A stretch of 21,988 nt of DNA from a virus, in the IMG/VR virus record IMGVR_UViG_3300006916_000450, positions 1-21,988 of that record. One strand, given 5' to 3'. Positions 1 to 6,349 of the stretch are shown one piece after another (the first letter of the stretch is position 1; the number at the start of each line of letters is the position of its first letter). The notes under the pieces were generated by a model that did no database searches, was not told the DNA's origin, and saw nothing but the letters and a program-made list of their open reading frames with translations. Both the position numbers and the translations under genes were made by a program.

Positions 1-48
1 GTCTAACGGCAAAAGGGTCTTGATTTGGTTCACCCCCTACCCCTCGGA

Positions 49-321
49 TCATTCCTGTTGGTTTTCATAGCTGTCAGCCAGCTGATGCATGCACCAATCT
101 TCAAAGCCTTTCACCACCAGGTACGCTCTCACAGTGGGATCCTCGGTGCGCATGTGGATGGTGGGATCATGGTGCAGATAGAACTGATCCCAAAGGCTGT
201 CCAGGTTCAAGCCCAGGACTTCAGCTGTTGCAATCACCGTCCCATCCATATGGAAGGCCAGGAAGCGCTCTGCGATCTCTCGCACAGGAGTTTCATTGGC
301 CAGGTCGGTGATCATCTCCAT
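49..321 (-). CDS. Small phage protein, candidate small terminase subunit
   Basis: A 90-aa protein of unrecognised family. The open frame extends upstream to 399, but I prefer the ATG at 321. That ATG shares one base with the HNH stop codon (TGATG), a junction used repeatedly in this genome, and the longer start would overlap the HNH gene by 79 bp. Residues near the start (ITDLANETPVREIAERF) could form a helix-turn-helix; the rest is mixed helix rich in His, Trp and acidic residues. It lies just downstream of an HNH endonuclease and reads toward the left edge, where the large terminase would be expected. In HK97-like phages that is the usual place of the small terminase subunit, which binds phage DNA and starts packaging. 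The role is inferred from position only; it could be another small head gene. Confidence 0.5.
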   Translation of the reverse strand: MEMITDLANETPVREIAERFLAFHMDGTVIATAEVLGLNLDSLWDQFYLHHDPTIHMRTEDPTVRAYLVVKGFEDWCMHQLADSYENQQE

Positions 322-629
322 CACATCTTCTGGTGTGCCTCTCGGCCTGATTTCACTGCATGGTGGTGATTGCAGAGGGATTGGAATGGTCCATGCCAAA
401 AGGATCCACCTGCCTTCACCCTGGTGATGTGGTCAACCACTGTGGCCAGCTGCACCCGCCCCTTGCTCTCACACCACTCACAGAGCGGTTGGGAGCGCAG
501 GACGGATTCACGCAGCCTCTGCCATGCAGCGCTCTTGTATCTGGGATCAGAAGCAACCCTGCCCTGGTGGGCTGGTCGCTTGGTCTTCCAGGGTCGCTGT
601 GGCTCTTTGCGGATGATGGTTGGCATCAC
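321..629 (-). CDS. HNH endonuclease
   Basis: A 102-aa HNH nuclease. Zinc and catalytic residues are visible: CEWC at about residues 50-53, the VVDHI core at about 64-68 with the catalytic His, and a second metal-binding stretch SLCNHHH at about 84-90 followed by a Lys. The N-terminus is basic (residues 7-18). The length is normal for phage HNH proteins beside terminase genes; in cos-type phages such proteins cooperate with terminase in end cleavage. The start is GTG at 629 or ATG at 626; an AGGAG motif sits 7 nt before the GTG. The stop overlaps the next gene by one base, implying coupled translation. A free-standing homing HNH is the alternative, but the neighbouring small gene favours a packaging role. 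Confidence 0.85.
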   Translation of the reverse strand: MMPTIIRKEPQRPWKTKRPAHQGRVASDPRYKSAAWQRLRESVLRSQPLCEWCESKGRVQLATVVDHITRVKAGGSFWHGPFQSLCNHHHAVKSGREAHQKM

Positions 630-659
630 AGCAAAGCTCCTGGCATTTCTCTTGGAATA

Positions 660-811
660 CTAACACAAAGCACTGACAGGCTGTGCGCATTCAAAGCACA
701 TCAGGTGGTGATCAGTGCCGGATGGACAAAGGATCTTGTTTCTCTTTTTTACAAGGGAAGAAGCTCTTCAAGAAGCTGCTTGATGCTCTTCAAGAAAGGA
801 GGTGCGCACAT
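660..811 (-). pseudogene. Possible broken small Cys/His protein
   Basis: Two abutting minus-strand reading frames might be one decayed gene. The first runs from ATG at 811 to TAA at 749 (20 aa, starts MCAPPFLKS). The -1 frame then continues to TAG at 660-662 with a basic stretch and a metal-binding-like pattern CPSGTDHHLMCFEC. One extra C in the CCC run just before the TAA would join them into a protein of about 50 aa. There is no ribosome binding site. It could equally be non-coding leader between the 325-aa gene and the HNH gene. Confidence 0.2.
763..796. repeat. 12-bp direct repeat, 22-bp period
   Basis: GCTCTTCAAGAA occurs at 763-774 and again at 785-796, in the 212-bp stretch between the HNH gene and the 325-aa gene. 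Each copy contains CTTCAAGAAG or a near match, which can fold into a tiny hairpin. The function is unknown; it may simply be part of the small frame described at 749-811. Confidence 0.5.
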
Positions 812-841
812 GTATGTACGCGGGTACACATGTGTGAGGGA

Positions 842-1819
842 TCACAGCTGTTGGATTTCTCCTGTTGCTGGGTTGATCATCAGCCTCACTTCCTTTGGCT
901 TTGACAGCGCTGCAATCTCTGCACCATGCATCTCCTTCATCTTCTGGATCTCCATCCGGTGATGCTCCCTCAGATTCTCCAGGGCCTGACGAGCTTGAGA
1001 CACTTCCAGGCTCAGCTTTGATGCCTTCTCCTTGTAGTGATTCAGGGCAGCTTCATTGAAGATGTCATCCTTTGGAGATGGATCATCAACGCCTGTGAAG
1101 CACCAGGTGCCCACTGTGGGATCATTGATGATCTCATCACTCGGCAGCTGGTATGCATCCACACCCAGATTCTCCACCCGGCATGGATTGAAGTCATCCA
1201 CATATTCCTGCATGCCATCCTCCCTCTCGATCAATTCGCTGTCCCTGGATCCAAAGTCATTTGCGATCTGCCAGGGTGCTGGGTAGTCCACACCGATTGA
1301 TTCGGGCAGCGGACCATCCATCCACCACTCATGACCATCACACCCCTTCCAAGGCTTGGCAATGACCCTCCATCTGAAAGACCCCATGACATGGTAGAAG
1401 CGACTAAAATCAAAGCCAATGCCATGAACCTTCAGCGCTTCCAACAGTGTCACCACAAAATACTCTGAGGTGCGCTGCTCCTTTCTGAACTTCTTGGAGC
1501 GGAAGCCATCAACGTTGTTCAGCTGCACCGTGGTGCCCAACAGCTGATAATTCCAATGGCTTTGATTCTTGCCTGTGAATTCCTGCAGCTTGGTCCTGTC
1601 CCCATCCCAGAGATCCATCAGGTGACTGTATGCACACAGGGCCACTTGTCGATTGATCAAGCCATTTGAATCCTTCACATCCCAGGGAGCCGGATCATCA
1701 GTCACCCTGCCCAGAGCATGCTTCCCAAGCTGCCTGCCATTGCGGATCAAGCGCTTCAGATCGTCAAGCTCCTTCTTGATCGGGCTCTCCATCACCTGCT
1801 CTGTGGTCATCTTCTCCAT
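842..1819 (-). CDS. 325-aa phage protein of unknown function
   Basis: I do not recognise the family. The start is ATG at 1819, preceded by AAGGAG at good spacing, one of the few clear Shine-Dalgarno sites here. Residues 1-60 are charged and helical. The middle (about 60-240) is globular and rich in Trp, His and Asp (for example GCDGHEWWMDGP near 160-172). Residues about 262-305 form a charged coiled coil. The tail ends in MINPATGEIQQL. No clear HTH, Walker or nuclease motif is visible. It is the first gene leftward of the operator region and precedes HNH and packaging genes, so it could be a regulator (repressor or late activator) or an early head/packaging protein. It lies where a CI-type repressor might be expected but does not look like one. 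Confidence 0.8.
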   Translation of the reverse strand: MEKMTTEQVMESPIKKELDDLKRLIRNGRQLGKHALGRVTDDPAPWDVKDSNGLINRQVALCAYSHLMDLWDGDRTKLQEFTGKNQSHWNYQLLGTTVQLNNVDGFRSKKFRKEQRTSEYFVVTLLEALKVHGIGFDFSRFYHVMGSFRWRVIAKPWKGCDGHEWWMDGPLPESIGVDYPAPWQIANDFGSRDSELIEREDGMQEYVDDFNPCRVENLGVDAYQLPSDEIINDPTVGTWCFTGVDDPSPKDDIFNEAALNHYKEKASKLSLEVSQARQALENLREHHRMEIQKMKEMHGAEIAALSKPKEVRLMINPATGEIQQL

Positions 1820-1841
1820 TTCGCTCCTTTTTCTGTTTTCA

Positions 1842-1948
1842 TTGTCGTATCAACAATCTTCTTCCATCTGTGGATACGGTGTGCATTACTGGTCCGACTT
1901 TTTGTAGGATCGACAATCAAAGTCATCTCATCTTTGTCGGCATAACAA
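1842..1948. promoter_or_regulatory. Three operator-like palindromes, TTGT-N7-ACAA
   Basis: Three 15-bp imperfect palindromes lie in the divergent intergenic region: TTGTCGTATCAACAA (1842-1856), TTGTAGGATCGACAA (1902-1916) and TTGTCGGCATAACAA (1934-1948). Each has a TTGT and an ACAA arm separated by 7 bp, with half-site consensus TTGTCG. Centres are 60 and 32 bp apart; 32 bp is close to three helical turns, which would place sites 2 and 3 on one DNA face. They lie between the 325-aa gene and the excisionase-like gene, as phage repressor operators do. The cognate protein is not identified. A sequence resembling a DnaA box (TGTGGATAC, one mismatch) sits between sites 1 and 2 at 1869-1877. Confidence 0.65.
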
Positions 1949-1977
1949 TTCGCACCGCTTGTTCATTCCGGATGGTG

Positions 1978-2007
1978 CAAATGTAAAACTTCTTGTGACT
2001 TCTACAA
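1978..2007 (-). promoter_or_regulatory. Leftward promoter, Bacteroidota type
   Basis: On the minus strand, TTG (2007-2005) is followed after exactly 19 nt by TACATTTG (1985-1978). This fits the known Bacteroidota sigma consensus (-33 TTTG/TTG, spacer 19-21, -7 TAnnTTTG). Transcription would start near 1970 and run into the 325-aa gene with a leader of about 150 nt that contains all three operator-like palindromes. The -33 element lies immediately beside the start codon of the rightward gene at 2009. Confidence 0.5.
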
Positions 2008-2008
2008 C

Positions 2009-2206
2009 ATGACATACTTCACTGTGACCCAGGCAGCAGAATTGCTGCAAATGCATCCGGAATCCGTCCGGCAGCTGATCAATAGCCATGAGCTCGGAGC
2101 CTTTCGAAAAGGCCCCAGGGGAAGGTTCCTGATTTCGCAGAAGCAGATTGATGCATTCCTGGTCCCCGCTGGAGCTGATTGGAAATCAAGGAAACCGAAA
2201 AAGTAA
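2009..2206 (+). CDS. Excisionase/MerR-like HTH DNA-binding protein
   Basis: A 65-aa protein of the HTH_17/excisionase type. It opens with the signature YFTVTQAAELLQMHPESVRQLINSHEL (about residues 3-29), a winged-HTH recognition unit, followed by a beta-wing stretch GAFRKGPRGRFLISQKQIDAFL and a basic tail KSRKPKK. The whole protein is essentially this one domain. Family members are recombination directionality factors or small transcription regulators. It is the first rightward gene after the operator region. The integrase and attP in this window make excisionase the most attractive role; control of the divergent promoters is the alternative. No Shine-Dalgarno sequence precedes the ATG. Confidence 0.8.
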   Translation: MTYFTVTQAAELLQMHPESVRQLINSHELGAFRKGPRGRFLISQKQIDAFLVPAGADWKSRKPKK

Positions 2207-2247
2207 CACCGAACCCGGACCTGGATGCTGGTTGGCAGAATGGAATG

Positions 2248-2265
2248 GGCTCATAAATAAGAGCC
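2248..2265 (+). promoter_or_regulatory. Hairpin abutting the next start codon
   Basis: GGCTC (2248-2252) and GAGCC (2261-2265) form a perfect 5-bp stem with an 8-nt A/T loop, ending four bases before the ATG at 2270. There is no U-tract, so it is unlikely to be a terminator. It may influence translation of the 265-aa gene, which has no Shine-Dalgarno sequence. Confidence 0.35.
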
Positions 2266-2269
2266 GAAA

Positions 2270-3067
2270 ATGGCAAATTTAGAAACAGGGCTGAAGGCCC
2301 AAATTGAGCAGCTGAAGCAGCAGATGGCTGAGCTTCAGGCTGAAGTTGAACAACATGAGCAGCAACAGGATTCCGATCCTGCACCTCTGCCCAGGATCCG
2401 CAAAAAGCGCACCATGAAGACGGTGCCCAATGCTCCCTGGGAAGACGTTGTGCAGATGGTGGAATTCGTTGTGATCCAGCGGTGGATGGACTACATCTCC
2501 AAAACCCAAGGAGACTGGAGCGATCCGGACGAAATATGCACAGGTGAGAGGGTGCAAGAAGAGCTGCTGGAATGGATGGTGATCCACACTGATCAGGTCA
2601 TGCTTTGGTATGACCAGCTTCCAAACCAGGTGCAACAGCAAAACAGCATTGACACCCAGCGCATGTCCCTTCTTCGGGCTTACATGTTGACGGTGGGCAC
2701 CATTGATGGCAGCTTCAATCATGCTGACATCCTCAACAGCCTTGCTGGGCTTGGTGAGCTTGGAAAGCGGTTGGCAGCGGATCTCTTTTGGTCAGGCCTT
2801 TCAGAGTTGCTGGCTGGTGATCGCAGGGATAGCAATGGCGATCTGCACGAAAACAAACAACGCAGAGAAGCATTGGCCATTGTCAAGAAACAGGCTGAGA
2901 TCATGCAGCACAGTGGCATTGTGGACCCTACGGAATCCCGCAGAAGCATTCACTGGAATCCGGCACAAAACCACACCCGCAGTGCTGCCACCTATGAATT
3001 CAAAAAGCTGCCCATCTCGGCACCGCAACCCGATGAAGACAGCTGCCAACTCCCAATGCCATTCTGA
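2270..3067 (+). CDS. 265-aa early protein with N-terminal coiled coil, unknown function
   Basis: I do not recognise the family. Residues about 3-35 form a strong Gln/Glu-rich coiled coil, followed by a Pro-rich linker with the basic patch RIRKKR at about 42-47. The remaining roughly 190 residues are mostly helical and acidic. The extreme C-terminus (PDEDSCQLPMPF) has acidic residues followed by Pro-Phe, like the protein-interaction tip of single-stranded DNA-binding proteins. It sits early in the rightward operon, just upstream of replication genes, and its stop overlaps the next ATG by one base (TGATG). A role in replication, recombination or host takeover is plausible from position but not shown. 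Confidence 0.75.
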   Translation: MANLETGLKAQIEQLKQQMAELQAEVEQHEQQQDSDPAPLPRIRKKRTMKTVPNAPWEDVVQMVEFVVIQRWMDYISKTQGDWSDPDEICTGERVQEELLEWMVIHTDQVMLWYDQLPNQVQQQNSIDTQRMSLLRAYMLTVGTIDGSFNHADILNSLAGLGELGKRLAADLFWSGLSELLAGDRRDSNGDLHENKQRREALAIVKKQAEIMQHSGIVDPTESRRSIHWNPAQNHTRSAATYEFKKLPISAPQPDEDSCQLPMPF

Positions 3068-3642
3068 TGATTGAGATTGAATTCTTTGGAAACAAAAGGC
3101 ACTTGAATGTGCACAGAGAGACGGTGAAGGCCACCTGGGATTGCTTATGCAATCGACGGTGTGCCGGAGCCACCACTGGCTTGATCATGGAATGGATCAA
3201 AGCCCACCGGAAAGAGCTCATTCCTGGTCTTGATGCGCGGGCACCGCATAACGCTGGACCCGCTGAGCGCACCCAGGCATGGAAGACGGCCATTGGACAG
3301 GCATTGGATGAGCTTCAAGCTGAGAAGAAGGTGCACTGCGATGACATCGGAAAACGCAAGATGCATGGTGATGAGCGCTCTGTGCCAGTATGGAGGACCG
3401 CTGATGATTACCTGGCATTGAGAGATCACCTGGCCTGGGCGCTGCGGGAAAAGAAGCCGGAATCCGGCACCTGGTACGCAGCCAACCATCTCAAGGTGAC
3501 CAGGAGCGCCATTCAACCCGCACCGGATTGGTGCACCACTTACACGATGACCGCAGATGCATATCAATGGAGCAACAGAGACACCACATGGATCTCTGAA
3601 GTGGTCAACTTTTTTCAACCTAAAAACAAAAACGATCAATGA
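3067..3642 (+). CDS. 191-aa early protein, unknown function
   Basis: Unrecognised. The start codon shares one base with the previous stop (TGATG at 3065-3069), fixing the start. The protein is basic in the first half (FFGNKRHLNVHRETVK; WIKAHRKEL) and contains scattered Cys and Trp but no clear zinc motif. The first 100 residues could be a winged-helix-like DNA-binding segment (GATTGLIMEWIKAH), but this is speculative. It ends with an ATGA overlap into the DnaA-like gene, so the three genes are probably translated as a coupled set. No start-site or membrane signals stand out. Confidence 0.7.
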   Translation: MIEIEFFGNKRHLNVHRETVKATWDCLCNRRCAGATTGLIMEWIKAHRKELIPGLDARAPHNAGPAERTQAWKTAIGQALDELQAEKKVHCDDIGKRKMHGDERSVPVWRTADDYLALRDHLAWALREKKPESGTWYAANHLKVTRSAIQPAPDWCTTYTMTADAYQWSNRDTTWISEVVNFFQPKNKNDQ

Positions 3643-4097
3643 CAGTGACAAATCAAATCCCGCCACTTCCAGTCACCCGGACTGTGAAGGGCCTCACCAA
3701 AACCAAAGCGGAGCAGCTGCACAAGATTGTGCGGATGGTGGCTGATGAAGCCGGGATCCAACCAGAAGCAATCTGGGGCCCGGATCAGGATCAATACAGT
3801 GTGGCATATCGGAGAGCAATCTGGTGGGCCATGCGCCTTGGATACGGCATGACTTTGGAGAACATAGCTGCCAGCTTCCACAGCTCCACAGGGGGGACAT
3901 TCAACCACACCAGTGTGATGGTGGGATGCAACCACATTGCTGAGGAAGCAGCACTGAAATGGGATGAGCGCAGGGGCAAATGGGTGGACGGTGCGGGCGT
4001 TGCTTGCAGCCGTGTCCGGCTCAGAGAAGCCCTGCAAATAGTGTCTGAAATCTGGAATTCTGAAAACCCAAACCAACTCCAATCATGGAAAAAATAA
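3639..4097 (+). CDS. DnaA domain IV-like DNA-binding protein
   Basis: A 152-aa protein whose centre resembles the C-terminal DNA-binding domain of DnaA. Residues about 53-100 read as a long helix with the conserved Arg (SVAYRRAIWWAMRL), then LENIAASF (helix), an insertion, and NHTSVMVGCNHI, matching the DnaA signature Ig..f..R-x-H-T-T-V..a..ki. In DnaA that His-Thr-[ST]-Val helix reads the DnaA box. There is no AAA+ domain, so this is a lone DNA-binding module. Its position directly before a DnaD-like protein and a helicase-like ATPase suggests a replication initiator or origin-binding role. It starts in an ATGA overlap with the 191-aa gene. The loop between the two signature halves is longer than in DnaA, which lowers certainty. 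Confidence 0.6.
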   Translation: MTVTNQIPPLPVTRTVKGLTKTKAEQLHKIVRMVADEAGIQPEAIWGPDQDQYSVAYRRAIWWAMRLGYGMTLENIAASFHSSTGGTFNHTSVMVGCNHIAEEAALKWDERRGKWVDGAGVACSRVRLREALQIVSEIWNSENPNQLQSWKK

Positions 4098-4351
4098 CAA
4101 TGACCATCAACCTGGACAAAATCCAGGAAGACCGAGCCTGGGAATACAATGGTGCCCGGTACATCTCGGTGACTCTGATCCCAACCCCTGACAATCAATA
4201 TGGGAAGGACTACATGTGCAAACAGTATTGGAAGGATGACACTCTTCCTGCTGGCAAATACCCTGATCATCCGATCCTGGGCAATGGCAAAACCATGAAG
4301 CAAGGCTCCCAGGGGCCATCTGTCAACAAAGATGAAGGCAGCCCATTCTGA
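4085..4351 (+). CDS. Small early protein, family seen in Bacteroidota phages
   Basis: An 88-aa protein (83 aa if the ATG at 4100, just past the previous stop, is used). The pattern INLDKI...G.RYISVTLIPTPDNQYGKDY...Q, then PILGNGK, resembles a widespread small phage protein with conserved DKI, DQYG and LGN motifs, usually of unknown function and found among replication genes. The tail KDEGSPF is acidic and ends in Pro-Phe, like the tip of single-stranded DNA-binding proteins. A ssDNA-binding or replication accessory role is therefore possible but unproven. It overlaps the DnaA-like gene and is joined to the following gene by TGATG. Confidence 0.7.
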   Translation: MEKITMTINLDKIQEDRAWEYNGARYISVTLIPTPDNQYGKDYMCKQYWKDDTLPAGKYPDHPILGNGKTMKQGSQGPSVNKDEGSPF

Positions 4352-4995
4352 TGGCGGTGAAGAAGACTCTTGATGCAGACAGCCTCCAGGATTTCCTTCT
4401 GGGGGCTGTTGCTTCTTCGGGCATTGGGTCCGGCCTCCCGGTATTTTGGGCTGTGGGTTACCTGGTGAAGAAAGCAGGGACCTCAACAGTCCAGGTCACG
4501 CTTGATCAGCTCGAAGAAATGACTGGCTACAGCAGAAGCGAATGCACCGCTGCTGTAAAGCAAATCCGCACCGCTGGGCACCGTGTTCAATGGGACAGCA
4601 AAACGGATTGCACCATCACCATTGATGCAGCAAAAGGGATGGCATTGATGGGCCCCTGGTTAACCAGCGAAGAGAAGCCACAGGCTGAGGATCTCAGGAC
4701 CATTGTTGACTACCTCAACCAGGTTGCAGGCACTGCATTCAAGTGGACCCCCTCGGTGCGCAGGCAGCTCAATGCTCGGACCACTTCGGACCGCATGACA
4801 TTGGAAGAGCTGAAGCATGTCATTGATGTGAAGTGCGAACAATGGAAGGGAGATGCGGACATGGAGAAATACCTGAGACCCTCCACCCTCTTTGGCACCC
4901 GCGCTGTGGAATACAGCCAGGAGAGACTGAAGGGGACGATCACTGAAGAGAAAGAAATCAGCCGGGAAGACCTGGGACGAATGTGGGCAGGATGA
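4351..4995 (+). CDS. DnaD-like replication protein with Phg_2220_C domain
   Basis: A 214-aa protein. Residues about 26-90 look like a winged-helix domain (VTLDQLEEMTGYSRSECTAAVKQI). Residues about 113-193 match the conserved phage C-terminal domain Phg_2220_C: TIVDYLNQVAGTAFKWT, then LEELKHVIDVKCEQW and the hallmark YLRPSTLFG near 174-182. Proteins with this architecture are phage replication initiators or helicase-loader-like factors related to DnaD. The gene lies immediately upstream of the helicase-like ATPase, which fits a loader role. Its start is in a TGATG overlap with the preceding gene. Confidence 0.8.
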   Translation: MAVKKTLDADSLQDFLLGAVASSGIGSGLPVFWAVGYLVKKAGTSTVQVTLDQLEEMTGYSRSECTAAVKQIRTAGHRVQWDSKTDCTITIDAAKGMALMGPWLTSEEKPQAEDLRTIVDYLNQVAGTAFKWTPSVRRQLNARTTSDRMTLEELKHVIDVKCEQWKGDADMEKYLRPSTLFGTRAVEYSQERLKGTITEEKEISREDLGRMWAG

Positions 4996-5984
4996 TGGAG
5001 AAGAGCCTGATCACAAATCCCATTGAGATGGGACTGGAAGTGGAGCGGATCCGCAACAGCGTTCCCAAGGGTGGAGCATACGCTGGCTGGGAAGCATTGG
5101 ATTCAATCTTCACAGCAAAGAAGGGCTTCCCCCTGGTGATCTATGGGGCACCGCATTCTGGGAAGTCAGTCTTCATGCTGAACCTGTGTGTGAATCTGTC
5201 CAGGCAACATGGTTGGAAGCACCTCATCTTCAGCAGCGAGCAGGGCACAGTGGCTGATTTGATCCTGGAGGTTGCTGAGATCTACCTGAAGAAGCCGCTG
5301 AGGAAGTACACTGAGAGAGGGAATGAGAGAATGGATGTGGCCAGCGAAGGTGAGCACTTCAATGCTCAGCAGTGGGTTGCAAAGCATTTCCGCTTCATTG
5401 ATCCTACCCATCCCCGGTGTCAGGAGTTTACCCTGGAGGATTTCCACCAGTGGTGCGAAGAAGCAGAAGCCGATGGCTTCAAGCCAGATGTGACTGTGTG
5501 TGATCCCTTCAATGATGTGGCCATGCAGCTGCAGAAGTACGGTGGAAGGCAGGATCTGTGGCTCACTGCTGTGCTGAAGATTGCCAGGGATGTGGCCATG
5601 AAGAAGAACCGTGTGGATATCCTGGTGAACCACATTGCCCAGCAGCAGACCACAATGGTCTCAGAGCGCGGGCAAAGATTTGCACCCCCTGCCATGATGA
5701 ATGAAGCCAATGGTGGGGTGGCTTGGAGCAGGAGGGCATTCACTGTGCTCCTGGTGTACAGGCCCCCATCCAATGATCAGCTGAAATTTGGGAAGCATGT
5801 GGTGACCACAGGCCCTGATGAGAGCTGGATCATCTGTCAGAAAGCCAAGCCCAAAGGTGTTGCCCAGCTCGGACAGGCTGTGCTGTATTACCACGCGGAT
5901 TCTGGCTGCTTCTATGAACGAACAGACCCCAGCGATCTCAGGCAGAGATTCTTTGCTGGAGAGCTCAAATCAAAAGGATCATGA
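4992..5984 (+). CDS. RecA/DnaB-fold replicative ATPase (helicase-like)
   Basis: About 330 aa. The Walker A motif GAPHSGKS lies near residues 52-59. FSSEQ follows in the position of the DnaB LSxEM-like motif, DVTVCDPFND is the likely Walker B strand, and ILVNHIAQQ is the likely sensor strand. This is the RecA-like core of DnaB or RepA-type helicases without a large N-terminal domain. It would unwind DNA at phage replication forks, loaded by the upstream DnaD-like protein. Three starts are possible: GTG at 4983, and tandem ATGs at 4992 and 4995. The tandem ATGs overlap the previous stop (ATGA and TGATG), so one of them is preferred. RepA-like recombination ATPase is the alternative reading. Confidence 0.8.
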   Translation: MMEKSLITNPIEMGLEVERIRNSVPKGGAYAGWEALDSIFTAKKGFPLVIYGAPHSGKSVFMLNLCVNLSRQHGWKHLIFSSEQGTVADLILEVAEIYLKKPLRKYTERGNERMDVASEGEHFNAQQWVAKHFRFIDPTHPRCQEFTLEDFHQWCEEAEADGFKPDVTVCDPFNDVAMQLQKYGGRQDLWLTAVLKIARDVAMKKNRVDILVNHIAQQQTTMVSERGQRFAPPAMMNEANGGVAWSRRAFTVLLVYRPPSNDQLKFGKHVVTTGPDESWIICQKAKPKGVAQLGQAVLYYHADSGCFYERTDPSDLRQRFFAGELKSKGS

Positions 5985-6349
5985 TGAGCCACCTGGAGAG
6001 ACTGATGGCCCGCACCTACCTGGGAGCCCAGATGGAAATCATTGGGATGTGGCTGGATGATGAGCCGGACCTGACTGAAGAAAAGAGAGCGAACTGGCAG
6101 AGACTGCATGACACCCTCAGCCAGGTGAACCTGTGCTTCCATGACATGGAGGAAGAGATCACCAGGAAGATGAATGCCAACAGCACATACAAGATCCGGA
6201 TGCTCGAAGATGCAGAGCGCATTGGATCACTGAAGACCCAGGTGGCATCCCTGGAAGAAGAGAATGCCAGGCTGAAGGAAACGGTTTCCGCAGCCATTGA
6301 AATTCTATCAAATAACAACATCAACCCCGCACCACTATGGCGAACCTAA
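5981..6349 (+). CDS. 122-aa coiled-coil early protein, unknown function
   Basis: Unrecognised. It starts at tandem ATGs (5981 and 5984) that overlap the helicase stop, repeating the junction used one gene earlier. The first 60 residues are amphipathic helix (QMEIIGMWLDDEPDLTEEKR). Residues about 70-112 are a strong coiled coil (MLEDAERIGSLKTQVASLEEENARLKE). No catalytic motif is visible. It overlaps the next gene by 13 nt. It is probably an accessory or scaffolding partner within the replication block. Confidence 0.7.
   Translation: MMSHLERLMARTYLGAQMEIIGMWLDDEPDLTEEKRANWQRLHDTLSQVNLCFHDMEEEITRKMNANSTYKIRMLEDAERIGSLKTQVASLEEENARLKETVSAAIEILSNNNINPAPLWRT

Noticed and set aside
731-757. Terminator at the TTGT...TTTTTT...ACAAG stretch
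   Set aside because: The possible stem is only 4-5 bp with the T-run inside the loop, not after a GC-rich stem.
360-962. 200-aa plus-strand open frame opposite the HNH gene
   Set aside because: The HNH frame on the minus strand carries the catalytic motif. Only the last 50 codons (from 810) have a plausible ribosome site, and that part is discussed as a weak finding.
1893-1936. Rightward Bacteroidota promoter using TTG at 1903 and CATCTTTG at 1929
   Set aside because: The spacing is 23 nt and the -7 box lacks the leading T, so the match is too poor to annotate, although it overlaps operators 2 and 3.
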